A stretch of DNA of 64,000 nt, from contig NZ_BCTX01000012.1 of assembly GCF_001590985.1 (NCBI RefSeq), forward strand, positions 18,180 to 82,179. The letters are read 5' to 3'. A program made the translations under genes and the position numbers. The notes beneath the pieces are model-generated. The model ran no database searches, was not told the origin of the DNA, and worked only from the letters and a program-made list of their open reading frames with translations. This stretch comes from Novosphingobium naphthalenivorans NBRC 102051 (GTDB taxonomy: Bacteria > Pseudomonadota > Alphaproteobacteria > Sphingomonadales > Sphingomonadaceae). Numbering within the stretch: position 1 is the stretch's first letter; the number at the start of each line of letters is the position of its first letter. Positions 27,336 to 37,616 of the stretch are shown one piece after another.

Positions 27336-28598
27336 ATGCCCATCGATAGCCAGTTTGAACGCCTTGCCATCGCGCTTGCAATCGGTCTGCTCTTTGGTCT
27401 CGAACGCGGCTGGAGCCTTCGCGAAGTACCTGAAGGAAAGCGCGCGGCCGGTCTCAGAACCTATGGTCTTTCCGGCTTGCTCGGAGGTATCAGTGCTCTT
27501 GTCGCGTCCACCGCAGGAGCGATTTTTCTCAGCTTTGCATTCCTGACGTTCGGACTGATCACGGCCGCTTTCCAATATCTAGAAGCGCGAACCGAACAAG
27601 GCTTCAGTGTTACCGGCACTGTTGCCGGACTCCTGGCGTTCCTGCTCGGAGCCTATGCAGTTCTGGGCGAGATGTCGGTGGCAATTGCATCGGCAGCGGC
27701 GGCGACGGCCATGCTCGCATTCAAGCAGCCTCTTCATGCGTGGCTGAAAATGCTCACCTGGCCGGAGATCCGTGCATTCGTCATTCTCGTCGTGATGACC
27801 GCTCTCATTGCGCCCATTTTGCCCGACAAGGCGATCGATCCATGGAACGCGATCAATCCGACCGAGATTTGGCGATTCACGATCCTCCTCGCCGCCGTTT
27901 CCTTTCTTGGCTATTTCGCGATCCGCATTTTCGGCGAGCGAGCCGGCCTGATCGTATCCGCACTTGCCGGCGGCCTGGCGTCATCGACCGCTGCCGCTTT
28001 GACTTTCGCGAAGATGGCAAGGGCCCATCCGGACGCCTGCTGGCTCCTTTCGGGCGCTACGCTGATGAGCTGTGCCGTCATGATGGCGCGTGTGATCGTC
28101 GTCGTCGGAATCGCCAATCCGTCGCTGCTCGGCCTCATCATGCTGCCGCTGGCGATTTCGGGCTCTGTCATCTTGATCCTGGGCGCCATCTTTATTTTAC
28201 GCGCCGGCAAGCGCAACATGGAGCGGCCGCAAATTGCCATGACCAGCCCGCTGGAACTGGGCACGGCCTTGAAGCTTGCCGGACTCATTGCCGGGGTCAT
28301 GCTGGTCTCGAAACTTGCGGCGCAGTTCTCCGGTCCCGCCGGCGTATTCGGGCTGTCTGCGATTTCCGGATTGGCCGATGTCGATGCGATCAGTCTGTCC
28401 TTGTCCCAATTGTCCAAAGGGGCGCTCGATCCGCAGATTGCCGCGATCGGCATCGGCTTGGCGGTCACGGCGAATACATTGACCAAATCCCTATTGGGCG
28501 CACTGACGGGTTCGCCGAAGCATGGACTCATCGTGGGCGCAGGAAGCGCGGTGGCGCTCATCACAGCCGGGGGAGCCCTTTTTCTGACGATTGGCTGA
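27336..28598 (+). CDS. MgtC/SapB-DUF4010 family membrane protein
   Basis: 420 residues and about 11-12 hydrophobic segments. The N-terminal part carries MgtC-like features (RLAIALAIGLLFGLERGW, then AGLRTYGLSGLLGG). The C-terminal DUF4010 part has ERAGLIVSALAGGLASSTAA and SAISGLADVDAISLS. The family is annotated as membrane proteins of unknown transport function, sometimes linked to magnesium or acid stress through MgtC. It is monocistronic here, followed by 245 bases before pgm. Confidence 0.85.
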   Translation: MPIDSQFERLAIALAIGLLFGLERGWSLREVPEGKRAAGLRTYGLSGLLGGISALVASTAGAIFLSFAFLTFGLITAAFQYLEARTEQGFSVTGTVAGLLAFLLGAYAVLGEMSVAIASAAAATAMLAFKQPLHAWLKMLTWPEIRAFVILVVMTALIAPILPDKAIDPWNAINPTEIWRFTILLAAVSFLGYFAIRIFGERAGLIVSALAGGLASSTAAALTFAKMARAHPDACWLLSGATLMSCAVMMARVIVVVGIANPSLLGLIMLPLAISGSVILILGAIFILRAGKRNMERPQIAMTSPLELGTALKLAGLIAGVMLVSKLAAQFSGPAGVFGLSAISGLADVDAISLSLSQLSKGALDPQIAAIGIGLAVTANTLTKSLLGALTGSPKHGLIVGAGSAVALITAGGALFLTIG

Positions 28599-28843
28599 CG
28601 TCCGCCATGAGTGCTAATGGCCGAATATATAGCCGCAGGGTGGCGCATCATGGCTTTTGCCGAAAGAACGTGAGGCTTCGCTGTAAGAACTCGTGCAACA
28701 CCACGTCCTTGCGGATGTCATTTCCCTTGATCCCGAAACGACGCGCGCATGCAGACAAGACCAGGCGTCGCCAACTGGATAGCCAAATCCGGCCGGTTGA
28801 ACCAAGATCCGGGCGAAGCATCGATTCCGGAGGATGATGGAGC

Positions 28844-30505
28844 ATGACTGACGCGCATCCCGACGCAGGCAAACGGCTCGATCCATCGCAGCTCGTCGAT
28901 GTCGAGGGACTGATCCGTGCTTATCATGACCTAGCCCCTGATCCTGGCAACGCCGGCCAGCGTGTCACGTTCGGCACTTCCGGCCACCGCGGCTCGGCGC
29001 TCGAATGCAGGTTCAACGAGGCGCATATTCTGGCGATTGCCCAAGCGGTCTGCCTTCACCGTGCAAGGACCGGCATAGACGGTCCTTTGTTCCTGGGGGT
29101 CGACACGCACGCATTGTCGGGACCGGCGGCAAGGACAGCAATCGAGGTATTCGCAGCGAATGAGGTGGCCGTCGTGACCGACGCGCGCGACGGCTTTACG
29201 CCGACGCCAGTCATCTCTCACGCGATTCTCTCTTACAATCGCGGACGCACGAGCGGCCTTGCCGATGGCGTCGTGATAACCCCTTCACACAATCCGCCGG
29301 AGGATGGCGGCTTCAAGTACAATCCGCCGCATGGCGGACCCTCGGAGCCGGAAGTGGCCGGCAATATCGAGCGCCTCGCCAACGCGCTACTCGACCCCAA
29401 GCTAGGCGGCGTGCGCCGCATGTCCTACGAGCGGGCCTATCGTTCATCCGCATTGTCACGGCAGGATTTCCGTTCGGCCTACGTCGACGATCTTGCCAAC
29501 GTCCTCGACTTCGAGGCGATCAGCGCCTCGAGCCTGCGAATTGGCATCGACCCCCTCGGCGGCAGCTCCGTCGACTACTGGCCTGCCATCATCGAGCTCT
29601 ATCGGCTCGACGCTTGCCTGGTCAGCGGCACCGTCGATCCGAGCTTCGGGTTCATGCCCGCCGATCGCGATGGCCGCATCAGAATGGATTGCTCTTCGCC
29701 CTATGCGATGGCGCAGCTACTCGATCTCAAGGACCGATTCGACATATCCGTGGGCAACGATCCGGATGCCGATCGGCACGGTATTGTTACAGCCTCGCAG
29801 GGGTTGATGCCTCCGAACGACTATCTCGCCGCTTGCGTTGCCTATCTGTTCATGAACCGGCCTCAGTGGCCGCGCGACGCCGGGATCGGAAAAACGATGG
29901 TAACGAGCGCGCTTATCGATCGGCTTGCCGCGCATCTCGATCGCCCCCTGGTCGAAACGCCGGTCGGGTTCAGATGGTTCGTCGACGCCATGCTCGAAGG
30001 CAAGCTCGGCTTTGCGGGTGAGGAAAGCGCCGGAGCGACCCTGCTGCGCAAGAACGGCTCGGTATGGACAACCGACAAGGATGGAATCGCGCTCGGCCTG
30101 CTTGCTGCGGAGATCATGGCGAAGACGGGCCGCGATCCCACTGCGCTCTACGCCGAGGTGACCACCACGATTGGAAAGCCGTTCTACCGGCGTACCGACG
30201 CTCCGGCGACGAGACGCGAGAAAGAGCAGCTCAGGCAGCTGACGCCGCACTGTTTCGAGGCCGGACAATTGGCTGGCGAAGCCGTGATCGCCATCGAAAG
30301 CGCCGCGCCATCGAGCGGCGCTCCCTTGGGCGGCGTGCGCGTACGAAGCGCGAACGGCTGGTTCGCGGCGCGGCCTTCGGGAACGGAGGATATCTACAAG
30401 ATCTACGCGGAAAGCTTCCGGAGCCTCGACCATCTCGATCAGATCGAGAGTGAAGCAAAGGCGATGATCGGTGCCGCGCTTGCAGAAGCGGCCGTGCGCC
30501 ACTGA
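28844..30505 (+). CDS. pgm: Phosphoglucomutase (alpha-D-glucose phosphate specific)
   Basis: 553 residues (E. coli Pgm has 546). Motifs are VTFGTSGHRGSAL at about residue 45, the phosphoserine loop VVITPSHNPPEDGG (Ser about 148), the metal loop GNDPDADRHGI, the sugar loop GFAGEESAG and the phosphate loop ARPSGTEDIYK. It interconverts glucose 1-phosphate and glucose 6-phosphate. It may support UDP-glucose supply for the cyclic glucan synthase 24 kb downstream or release glycogen carbon for glycolysis (inference). The start follows GGAGGATGATGGAGC. Confidence 0.95.
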   Translation: MTDAHPDAGKRLDPSQLVDVEGLIRAYHDLAPDPGNAGQRVTFGTSGHRGSALECRFNEAHILAIAQAVCLHRARTGIDGPLFLGVDTHALSGPAARTAIEVFAANEVAVVTDARDGFTPTPVISHAILSYNRGRTSGLADGVVITPSHNPPEDGGFKYNPPHGGPSEPEVAGNIERLANALLDPKLGGVRRMSYERAYRSSALSRQDFRSAYVDDLANVLDFEAISASSLRIGIDPLGGSSVDYWPAIIELYRLDACLVSGTVDPSFGFMPADRDGRIRMDCSSPYAMAQLLDLKDRFDISVGNDPDADRHGIVTASQGLMPPNDYLAACVAYLFMNRPQWPRDAGIGKTMVTSALIDRLAAHLDRPLVETPVGFRWFVDAMLEGKLGFAGEESAGATLLRKNGSVWTTDKDGIALGLLAAEIMAKTGRDPTALYAEVTTTIGKPFYRRTDAPATRREKEQLRQLTPHCFEAGQLAGEAVIAIESAAPSSGAPLGGVRVRSANGWFAARPSGTEDIYKIYAESFRSLDHLDQIESEAKAMIGAALAEAAVRH

Positions 30506-30676
30506 CGAAGTCGAAGGAAGAGAAGAATCGTGTGAATGCCGGCGCCGCGTTCGCCAGCACCAACAATGAAAGCTGGTCCATGTCATCCCGAGCAACGGTA
30601 ATCAGCGCGCCGAGAAGATCCCTGCCGGAGGCGCTATACGATGCCATCACGATGGAACTCTTCGGCATCCTCCAGT

Positions 30677-30694
30677 CTGGCCCCCTCCGGCCAG
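30677..30694. other. Hairpin in the region between pgm and the Cys-rich gene
   Basis: A perfect six-base inverted repeat CTGGCC/GGCCAG with a six-base loop. There is no T-run, so it is only a possible transcript end or leader structure. The rest of 30506-30803 shows no recognisable gene; a 76-codon frame at 30532 resembles nothing I know. Confidence 0.3.
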
Positions 30695-30803
30695 GGCTGG
30701 TTCAACTGGTTTCCAAGGTTCCGGATCCGGACTGTAAGTTTCATGCCGCCAGTGCGTCTTGAACCATATCCCCTCAGGGAGGGAGCCACTAATGGAGGTA
30801 TTC

Positions 30804-30974
30804 ATGACGAGCCGAGTGAAACAGAACGAGGCGCCTGACAAGAATACGGAGTCGTCGGGATGCTGCTGCGGCAACAAGCGGGCGGCAAGTCCCGCAGATA
30901 CCGGCGCACAAGACCCAGGAGCCACAGAAGACGCGGCAACGAAGCACTCACAAGGGTGCAAATCGACCGGATGA
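30804..30974 (+). CDS. Small Cys-rich protein, possible metal-binding peptide
   Basis: 56 residues from ATG 30804, chosen because GGAGG lies six bases upstream; ATG 30792 is in frame. The protein is hydrophilic with a CCCGNK cluster and a fourth Cys in SQGCKS near the end. It has no signal peptide or membrane segment. It lies 98 bases before the CPD-type metal ATPase on the same strand, so a cytoplasmic metal-buffering or chaperone role is reasonable but unproven. No family is recognised. Confidence 0.55.
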   Translation: MTSRVKQNEAPDKNTESSGCCCGNKRAASPADTGAQDPGATEDAATKHSQGCKSTG

Positions 30975-31072
30975 TTTTGTAGGCTGAACACGTGTGGCGC
31001 AGCACTTTGTGCGCCGCACCACTCTGTTCGAGGGGTCGCACGCCCCCTTTGGCCCCTCGAACACCTGTGGCC

Positions 31073-33529
31073 ATGCTGAACACCGCCGGCCAGCCACACC
31101 AACAACGGAGCCTTGCCTTGCCAACCGTGACACTTGAAGCCCGCGGGCTGTTCCAATGCCTCGACCATCTTGGCGTCGAAAAGCAGCTTTCAAAACGCGC
31201 TGGAGTGCTCAGCGCCGAAGCCAGTCCCGCTTCCGAGAGCGTAACGGTCGTCTTTGACGAAACGCTGATAAATGTCGGCGAGTTGCGCGGCATCATCAAT
31301 GACTGCGGGTTTCACTGCGGCGGCCGTCTCGTCCCCCGGCATGTCTGCGCCCGAGATGCCGTGGTGACTCCAGACGACAACAGCCAGAACCGCGCGGGCT
31401 CCGCGTCCGGTCACGTCCATCATGATCAGCCGGGAGCCGTCGCTGCTGCCGCCAAAGGGGGGGCGGCGCACGACGCCATGGCTCATGAAATGGGGCACGG
31501 CGCGGGGATGGACATGGCCGCGATGGCGCGCGACATGCGCAACCGGTTCTTCATCAGCCTGATCTTTGGTCTTCCGATCTTCGGCCTGTCTCCAATGGGG
31601 ATGGACCGCCCCTTGCTGACCCCACCTTTCGGCCTCGATCTCAACATCACCTTGTTCCTGCTTGCAAGCGCGGCGATCCTTTATCCTGTCTGGCCCTTCG
31701 TGGTCGCCGCGATCCGAGCGCTGCGCAATGGTGTTCTCAACATGGCGGTGCTCGTGTTGCTGAGCGTGGGCACCGGCTATCTGTTCAGCGTCGGCACCAC
31801 CTTCTTTTTCGAAGGCCAGCAATTCTACGAGGCCTCGGCGGTTCTGCTCGTTTTCATTCTGCTGGGCCATTGGCTCGAAATGCGGGCACGAGCCGGCGCT
31901 TCCCAGGCTATCCGCGCATTGATGGACCTGGCACCGCCGATGGCGACAGTCCTGCGCGACGGGAAGGAGATCGAAGTACCGACCGCCGAGGTGCTCGTAG
32001 GCGATGTCGTGCTGATCCGCCCCGGCAACAAGATCCCCGTCGACGGCGAGATTCTCGATGGCAAGTCGGACGTCGATGAATCGATGCTGACGGGAGAATC
32101 TATGCCGGTCTCCAAAGGCCCTGGCGATGCGGTCATTGGCGCCACAATCAACCGCAGCGGCAGCTTCCGCTACCGCGCGACCAAAGTGGGGGCGGAGACC
32201 GCCCTCGCCCAGATCGTCAAACTCGTCCAGGAAGCACAAAACTCCAAGGCGCCGGCGCAACTGCTCGCGGATCGCGCATCGCAATGGCTGGTGCTCGCCG
32301 CGATTGTCATCGGCCTCGCCACATTTGCCGGCTGGTACTGGGCGCTGGGCTCGACCTTGCTGTTCGCATTGACGCTGACAATCACTGTATTCGTGATCGC
32401 CTGCCCCGATGCACTCGGTCTTGCCACCCCGATGGCGGTGATGGTCGGCACCGGTCTTGGCGCGATGAACGGCATCTTGTTCAAGAATGCCGGCGCGCTC
32501 GAGGACGCGACCAAGCTTGACGTGATCGTCTTCGACAAGACCGGAACGCTCACCATGGGGCAACCCAAGGTTGTCGATGTGGTCGCGGCTGCGGAATATA
32601 CGCAGGACGAGGTGCTGCGCATGGCGGGAGCGATTGAACGCAACTCGGAACATCCGCTTGCCATCGCGATCCTGGAGCGCGCATCGGGCATCACTTTGCC
32701 GGAAGCCCGCAATTTCGCCAACCGCGAGGGCAAGGGCGCGGGTGCCGTAGTCGAAGGTGCTTCGGTGGTTGTCGGGAACCGTCAGGTAATGGAGGATGAA
32801 AACATTGCATTGGGCGCACTTGCGGAACCCGCCGAGCGGTTGAAGGGCGCCGGCCGCACGGTTGTCCATGTCGCGCGTGGCGGCGAAATACTGGGCCTGA
32901 TCGCGATTGCCGACGCACCTCGGCCGACTGCCAAATCCACGGTTGCGGCACTGCGCGAGCGCGGCGTCAAGGTCGCGATGCTCACCGGCGACAATGCGGG
33001 CACGGCCAAGCGCATCGCCGCGGAACTCGGTATAGAAATTGTGCTCGCCGATGTCCTGCCGGGGCAGAAGGCCGATAAGGTCAAGGAACTGCAGGCGCAA
33101 GGCCAGCGTGTCGGCATGGTCGGAGATGGCGTCAACGATGCGCCCGCCCTGACGCAGGCCGATGTCGGATTCGCCATCGGCGCGGGAACCGATGTCGCCA
33201 TGGAAAGCGCGGACGTCGTTCTGATGAAGAGCGATCCCTTCGATATCGTCGGCGCAATCACCCTGTCGCGTGCGACTTTGCGCAAGATGCACCAGAATCT
33301 CTGGTGGGCGGTCGGTTACAACATCATCGCCTTCCCGCTCGCCGCTGGCGTGCTCTATCCCGTTCTGCTGAGCCCGGAGATTGCTGCACTCGCCATGTCG
33401 GGCAGTTCCGCGCTTGTTGCCATCAATGCGCTGATGCTCAAGCGGACCAGACTGACGGGTGTTGGCCGCGGCAGGATACCGGCCAGGAACGCAGCGCAGG
33501 ACTCGCCAGTTCCGGCGACCGCGATGTGA
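31073..33529 (+). CDS. Heavy-metal P1B-type ATPase with a CPD ion motif
   Basis: 818 residues from ATG 31073; GTG 30992 is an upstream alternative and neither has a strong ribosome site. The N-terminal domain resembles an HMA fold but lacks CxxC ([13 protein letters not shown], later DCGFHCGG). A His/Met-rich linker ([14 protein letters not shown]) precedes eight membrane helices. The transmembrane metal site reads [13 protein letters not shown] (Cys about 444, Asp 446) instead of [22 protein letters not shown] and [10 protein letters not shown] are intact. The family exports metals from the cytoplasm. The CPD variant together with the degenerate HMA suggests different metal selectivity from the CPC pump at 3770. 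Confidence 0.93.
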   Translation: MLNTAGQPHQQRSLALPTVTLEARGLFQCLDHLGVEKQLSKRAGVLSAEASPASESVTVVFDETLINVGELRGIINDCGFHCGGRLVPRHVCARDAVVTPDDNSQNRAGSASGHVHHDQPGAVAAAAKGGAAHDAMAHEMGHGAGMDMAAMARDMRNRFFISLIFGLPIFGLSPMGMDRPLLTPPFGLDLNITLFLLASAAILYPVWPFVVAAIRALRNGVLNMAVLVLLSVGTGYLFSVGTTFFFEGQQFYEASAVLLVFILLGHWLEMRARAGASQAIRALMDLAPPMATVLRDGKEIEVPTAEVLVGDVVLIRPGNKIPVDGEILDGKSDVDESMLTGESMPVSKGPGDAVIGATINRSGSFRYRATKVGAETALAQIVKLVQEAQNSKAPAQLLADRASQWLVLAAIVIGLATFAGWYWALGSTLLFALTLTITVFVIACPDALGLATPMAVMVGTGLGAMNGILFKNAGALEDATKLDVIVFDKTGTLTMGQPKVVDVVAAAEYTQDEVLRMAGAIERNSEHPLAIAILERASGITLPEARNFANREGKGAGAVVEGASVVVGNRQVMEDENIALGALAEPAERLKGAGRTVVHVARGGEILGLIAIADAPRPTAKSTVAALRERGVKVAMLTGDNAGTAKRIAAELGIEIVLADVLPGQKADKVKELQAQGQRVGMVGDGVNDAPALTQADVGFAIGAGTDVAMESADVVLMKSDPFDIVGAITLSRATLRKMHQNLWWAVGYNIIAFPLAAGVLYPVLLSPEIAALAMSGSSALVAINALMLKRTRLTGVGRGRIPARNAAQDSPVPATAM

Positions 33530-33575
33530 TTCGAATTTCAGCTTGCTCTTCAATCTTTTGCGAAACAGCGAAATT

Positions 33576-35375
33576 ATGGCTTCTTCATCCATTCAAACCA
33601 GCGGAACATTACCAACTTCGGCGGCGCCGTCGCGGCAATCAGGAAACCGTCCTCCCCAATCACTGGGCGAAGCGCCAAAACGAATTCCTTCGGACTCCGG
33701 GCCCATTCCGGATCTTCCCACGCTCGACGAGTTCGTCGCCTATCAGCGGGATTTCATGGAGCGAACGATCCTGTTCTGGGATACGCTGCGTCAGCGGGCG
33801 AACAACATGCTCGAACATGAGCGCGCCGGCTTGCCGCCACTTCTCGATTTCCAATATGAGACGCTGCTTGACGCGCGCCGTTTCGAGCGACCGACCAATT
33901 ACGCCCTTCTTCGCATCACCGAGATCGGCGGAGATTGCTGGGAGGATTGCGTCGACCCCAACAAACCGCCGATCATCGTCGTCGATCCGCGCGCCGGCCA
34001 CGGCCCCGGCATCGGCGGATTCAAGCGCGATTCCGAAGTCGGCATGGCCATGCGCGAAGGCCATCCGGTCTATTTCGTGATCTTCTTTCCCGAGCCCGCT
34101 CTCGCGCAAACCCTCACCGACGTCCTCCATACGCTGCGGCGTTTCGTCGAAGAAGTCGCACGGCGGCACCCGAACAAAGCGCCGATTACATACGGCAACT
34201 GCCAGGCCGGGTGGGCGGTGACGTTATTATCCGCCGACTGCGAAGGCCTGGTTGGCCCTGCGGTCTTGAACGGTTCGCCTCTGTCTTACTGGGCCGGCGA
34301 ATCCGGCATCAATCCGATGCGCCTGGCGGGCGGCCTACTTGGGGGCGCGTGGCTGACGCATTTCCTCTCGGATCTGGGCAACGGCCGCTTCGATGGGGCG
34401 TGGCTTGCCGAGAACTTCGAGAATCTGAAACCGGAAAAGGCTATCTGGGAAAAATATGCGCATCTATTCGCCAATGTCGACAGCGAACGCGAGCGCTTTC
34501 TGGAATTTGAACGCTGGTGGAACGGCTTCTACTTTCTCAGTCGCCAAGAAATGCTTGCGATCGTCGAAAATCTGTTCATCGGCAACGCGCTCGAGCAGGG
34601 ACGGCTGCGCATCTGCGAAGGGGCCTTTGCCGATTTGCGCCGCATCCGAAACCCGCTCGTCATCTTCGCCTCTTATGGCGACAACATCACGCCGCCGCAG
34701 CAGGCGCTCGGCTGGATCCCTGCCGTCTATCGCGACACCGAGGACCTGAAGCAAGCGGGACAACGCATCGTCTATCTGACAAATCCTCATGTCGGCCATC
34801 TTGGCATTTTTGTTTCGGCGAGCGTCGCGCGTCTCGAGCATCGCGCCATCGTCGAAAGCCTGGAGGAGATCGAAGCTCTGCCGCCGGGGCTTTACGAAAT
34901 GAAGATCGACAATCCTTCCGGCGATCCGGATTGTCACAAGCCTGATTTCAGTGTCCGTTTCGAACCGCGCGAGGTCGAGGATCTCGATAGGGATTATCCG
35001 CGCGAGGCATTCGAACGCGTCAGGCAGATCTCCGAGCAAAACGAGGCGCTGTACCGGACCTTCATGAGCCCGTGGGTGCAGGCACTGGCCAATCCCTGGA
35101 CCGCCGAGGCGCTCAAGTGGCTCCACCCGATGCGGACGAGCCGCTATCTCCATTCCGAGGCATTCAATCCCTGGATGCGCGGTGCCGCAATGTTGGCGGG
35201 TGCGATCTCGCAAAGGCGCAAGCCGCTGTCACCCAACCAGCCGTTGGTTCAGCGGGAAAAAGACGTAATCGGCGCGATCACCCAAGCACTCGAAGACGCG
35301 CGGCAAGCCAGGGACAAGACCTGCGAGCAAATCTTTGGCTGGCTGTACGGCTTTGCGGGCAGCAAGCATGCCTAG
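33576..35375 (+). CDS. DUF3141 protein, PhaC-like alpha/beta hydrolase
   Basis: 599 residues from ATG 33576. The central part is an alpha/beta-hydrolase fold resembling poly(3-hydroxyalkanoate) synthases, with a Cys in the nucleophile elbow TYGNCQAGWAV (Cys about 209), an Asp-containing FASYGDNITPPQQAL and a His in TNPHVGHLGIF, which could make a Cys-Asp-His triad. Before it is VVDPRAGHGPGIGG. The reaction is unknown; a PHA-related or acyl-transfer role is likely. The stop overlaps the acetate kinase start by eight bases, so DUF3141, ackA and the phosphotransacetylase form one operon, tying it to acyl-phosphate or acyl-CoA metabolism. Confidence 0.85.
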   Translation: MASSSIQTSGTLPTSAAPSRQSGNRPPQSLGEAPKRIPSDSGPIPDLPTLDEFVAYQRDFMERTILFWDTLRQRANNMLEHERAGLPPLLDFQYETLLDARRFERPTNYALLRITEIGGDCWEDCVDPNKPPIIVVDPRAGHGPGIGGFKRDSEVGMAMREGHPVYFVIFFPEPALAQTLTDVLHTLRRFVEEVARRHPNKAPITYGNCQAGWAVTLLSADCEGLVGPAVLNGSPLSYWAGESGINPMRLAGGLLGGAWLTHFLSDLGNGRFDGAWLAENFENLKPEKAIWEKYAHLFANVDSERERFLEFERWWNGFYFLSRQEMLAIVENLFIGNALEQGRLRICEGAFADLRRIRNPLVIFASYGDNITPPQQALGWIPAVYRDTEDLKQAGQRIVYLTNPHVGHLGIFVSASVARLEHRAIVESLEEIEALPPGLYEMKIDNPSGDPDCHKPDFSVRFEPREVEDLDRDYPREAFERVRQISEQNEALYRTFMSPWVQALANPWTAEALKWLHPMRTSRYLHSEAFNPWMRGAAMLAGAISQRRKPLSPNQPLVQREKDVIGAITQALEDARQARDKTCEQIFGWLYGFAGSKHA

Positions 35376-36609
35376 CAATGGTCGCCCCACGCAGCCCCAA
35401 CTGCGAGCAGCTGCAGGCGATGCCATTCTGGTCATTAACAGCGGCTCGTCGAGCGTGAAGTTCGCGCTCTTTTCGACCGTAGATCCCCCAGCGCGCCTCT
35501 GGTCAGGGGCCATCGACCGCATCGGCCTTGCACATGGCCGTTTTCACGCCGTTGACGTAGCAGGGACGACGGCGTTCGATGAAGCGACACAAGTCGCTGA
35601 CCACGACATGGCTTTGCATCTGCTTTTCGATGCGATCGACCCGCACACCGCCGGATACGGTTTGGCGGCAGTCGGGCACCGCATTGTCCATGGCGGCGCG
35701 GAATGTGATTGCGCCACATTCGTAACGGAGACGCTGGAGGCGCGGTTGCGCGAGTTCGTGCCGCTTGCTCCGCTGCATCAACCGCACAATCTGGCCGGAA
35801 TCGCCGCAGTCCGCAGCGCTCGCCCAGACCTGTCCCAAATCGCCTGCTTCGATACCGCCTTTCATCATGGCATGCCGCACCTCGCAACCCTGACGGGTTT
35901 GCCGCGCGAGTTGCGTGACCAAGGCATCCGCCGTTACGGCTTTCATGGCCTTTCCTACGAATATGTCGTTGATCGGCTGCGCAGCGAGGAGGTCGACGTC
36001 GATGGCGAGCGCGTCATCGTTGCCCATCTCGGGAACGGGGCTTCGATGTGTGCGCTGAGGGGCGGCAGAAGCGTCGAGACGACGATGGGTTTCAGCACAT
36101 TGAGCGGTCTGCCCATGGGGACGCGCTGCGGCGACCTCGACCCGGGCATCATCCTTTACTTGCTGACAGAAATGGACTTGTCCGCAGATCGGCTCCAGCA
36201 TCTCCTTTACGAGGAATCGGGACTGCTGGGATTGTCCGGTTTCAGCCGCAACATGCAGGAATTGCTGGCACGGCCCACGGACCAGTCCGCTCTCGAGGCC
36301 GTGGCGTACTTCTGCTATCAGGCGCGCTTACACTTGGCCGCACTGACCGCCGCCTTGGGCGGCCTCGATCGCCTGGTATTTACCGGCGGAATCGGCGCCA
36401 ATGCACCCATGGTTCGCGCCGACATTTGCGCGGATCTCGGCTATCTGGGCGTCGCCCTGGATCCCAAGCGCAACACAGATGGTGCACGGGTCATCTCGTC
36501 GGCTGCGGGCCACGTCGTCGTTGAAGCATTCGCAACCGACGAAGAACAAATGATAGCGCGGCACATGCGCCGGCTGCTGGCCGTGCAGCCCGCAAGGCAG
36601 GTGGCGTGA
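35368..36609 (+). CDS. ackA: Acetate kinase
   Basis: 413 residues from ATG 35368; an upstream start at 35335 would lie inside DUF3141. ASKHA-fold motifs are LVINSGSSSVKFALF, GHRIVHGGAE, HQPHNLAGI, FDTAFHHGMP, YGFHGLSYEYV, VAHLGNGASM, DLDPGIILYLL and VFTGGIGANAP. It makes ATP from acetyl phosphate and ADP. Length and motifs are normal for AckA. It is translationally coupled to both neighbours (its TGA overlaps the GTG of the next gene). Together with the phosphotransacetylase it would give substrate-level ATP from acetyl-CoA when respiration is limited. Confidence 0.95.
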   Translation: MPSNGRPTQPQLRAAAGDAILVINSGSSSVKFALFSTVDPPARLWSGAIDRIGLAHGRFHAVDVAGTTAFDEATQVADHDMALHLLFDAIDPHTAGYGLAAVGHRIVHGGAECDCATFVTETLEARLREFVPLAPLHQPHNLAGIAAVRSARPDLSQIACFDTAFHHGMPHLATLTGLPRELRDQGIRRYGFHGLSYEYVVDRLRSEEVDVDGERVIVAHLGNGASMCALRGGRSVETTMGFSTLSGLPMGTRCGDLDPGIILYLLTEMDLSADRLQHLLYEESGLLGLSGFSRNMQELLARPTDQSALEAVAYFCYQARLHLAALTAALGGLDRLVFTGGIGANAPMVRADICADLGYLGVALDPKRNTDGARVISSAAGHVVVEAFATDEEQMIARHMRRLLAVQPARQVA

Positions 36610-37616
36610 ACTTGGCCCCCCCTGCCCCACATCTGCAGCGCCTCGTCGAACAGGCAACCGGCCTTGGACCCATTCGCGTTGCTGTAGCTGATGCCGCGCA
36701 ATCGGAAGTTCTGGAAACTATGCGCGAAGCGCAGGGACTCGGCTTGGTCGAGCCGCGTCTAGTTGGCGATCCGGAGGTGATCGCCGCGATCTGCAATGAT
36801 ATCGAATGGACGCCGGCGGCTGATTGGATGGTCCCCGCCGGTTCGGGAACTGCCGCGGCAGCAAAAGCTGTGGAACTCGCCCGCGAGGGCAAGGCCGACG
36901 CAGTGATGAAAGGACATATCCACACCGACAGCTTGATGCACGCTATGCTCGACAAGGAACTTGGGTTGCGTGTGCCAGGCGAGCGGGTCAGTCATGTCTT
37001 CCTGGTCGACGTCGCAACCCGGTCAAGACTCCTCGGGATTACCGACGCGGCGATCAACATCGCGCCCGACCTCAGCGCCAAGGCCCAGATCCTGCAAAAT
37101 GCGATCAACCTATTCCAGCTCCTTGGGGTCGAGACGCCAAAGGCTGCCGTCCTCTCGGCGATAGAGACGGTCAACCCCGAAATCGTCTCGACACTCGATG
37201 CGGCATGTCTGACGCTCATGGCGCAGCGCGGACAAATTACCGGCGCCCTGGTCGACGGTCCGCTCGCCTTCGACAATGCCATCTCGAGCCAGGCAGCCGC
37301 GGACAAGGGGATTGCTTCAGCCGTGGCCGGTGACGCAGACATTCTGCTCGTCCCTGATCTGGTCTCGGGAAACATCCTCGCGAAAAACCTTGAATACCTG
37401 GCGGGAGCCACTGCGGCAGGCATCGCAGTCGGCTTGGCGGTGCCGGTGGTGCTGACGTCGCGCGCGGATCCGGTGCCGGCACGGCTGGCCTCGCTCGCCG
37501 TGGCGGCGCTGATGCACCATCGCAGGCCACGAGCACCGGTGGCGCCGCACCTCCCCGAGGCAAGTCTTCACTGCGCGCCGCAGCCCGAGCGTGCCTGCCG
37601 TCCACTTGCGAGATGA
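36606..37616 (+). CDS. Phosphate acetyl/butyryltransferase
   Basis: 336 residues with a GTG start overlapping the ackA stop (GTGA). Family blocks seen are ADAVMKGHIHTDSLMHAM, RVSHVFLVDV, ITDAAINIAPDLSAKAQI, LSAIETVNPEIVSTLDA and GALVDGPLAFDNAIS, ending LVPDLVSGNILAKNL. This is the Ptb/Pta-domain type often fused to an enoyl-CoA hydratase; here it stands alone. It swaps CoA and phosphate on acetyl-CoA (or a longer acyl-CoA), giving acyl phosphate for AckA. Whether it prefers acetyl or butyryl cannot be read from sequence; the DUF3141 neighbour leaves short hydroxyacyl groups possible. Confidence 0.92.
   Translation: MNLAPPAPHLQRLVEQATGLGPIRVAVADAAQSEVLETMREAQGLGLVEPRLVGDPEVIAAICNDIEWTPAADWMVPAGSGTAAAAKAVELAREGKADAVMKGHIHTDSLMHAMLDKELGLRVPGERVSHVFLVDVATRSRLLGITDAAINIAPDLSAKAQILQNAINLFQLLGVETPKAAVLSAIETVNPEIVSTLDAACLTLMAQRGQITGALVDGPLAFDNAISSQAAADKGIASAVAGDADILLVPDLVSGNILAKNLEYLAGATAAGIAVGLAVPVVLTSRADPVPARLASLAVAALMHHRRPRAPVAPHLPEASLHCAPQPERACRPLAR

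Noticed and set aside
27060..27575. A 171-residue minus-strand frame over the ftsH/DUF4010 gap
   Set aside because: It overlaps the start of the DUF4010 gene antisense and its composition does not resemble a protein.
31190..33592. An 800-residue minus-strand open frame
   Set aside because: It is fully antisense to the CPD-type ATPase, whose protein carries all family motifs. GC-rich coding DNA often leaves such open shadows.
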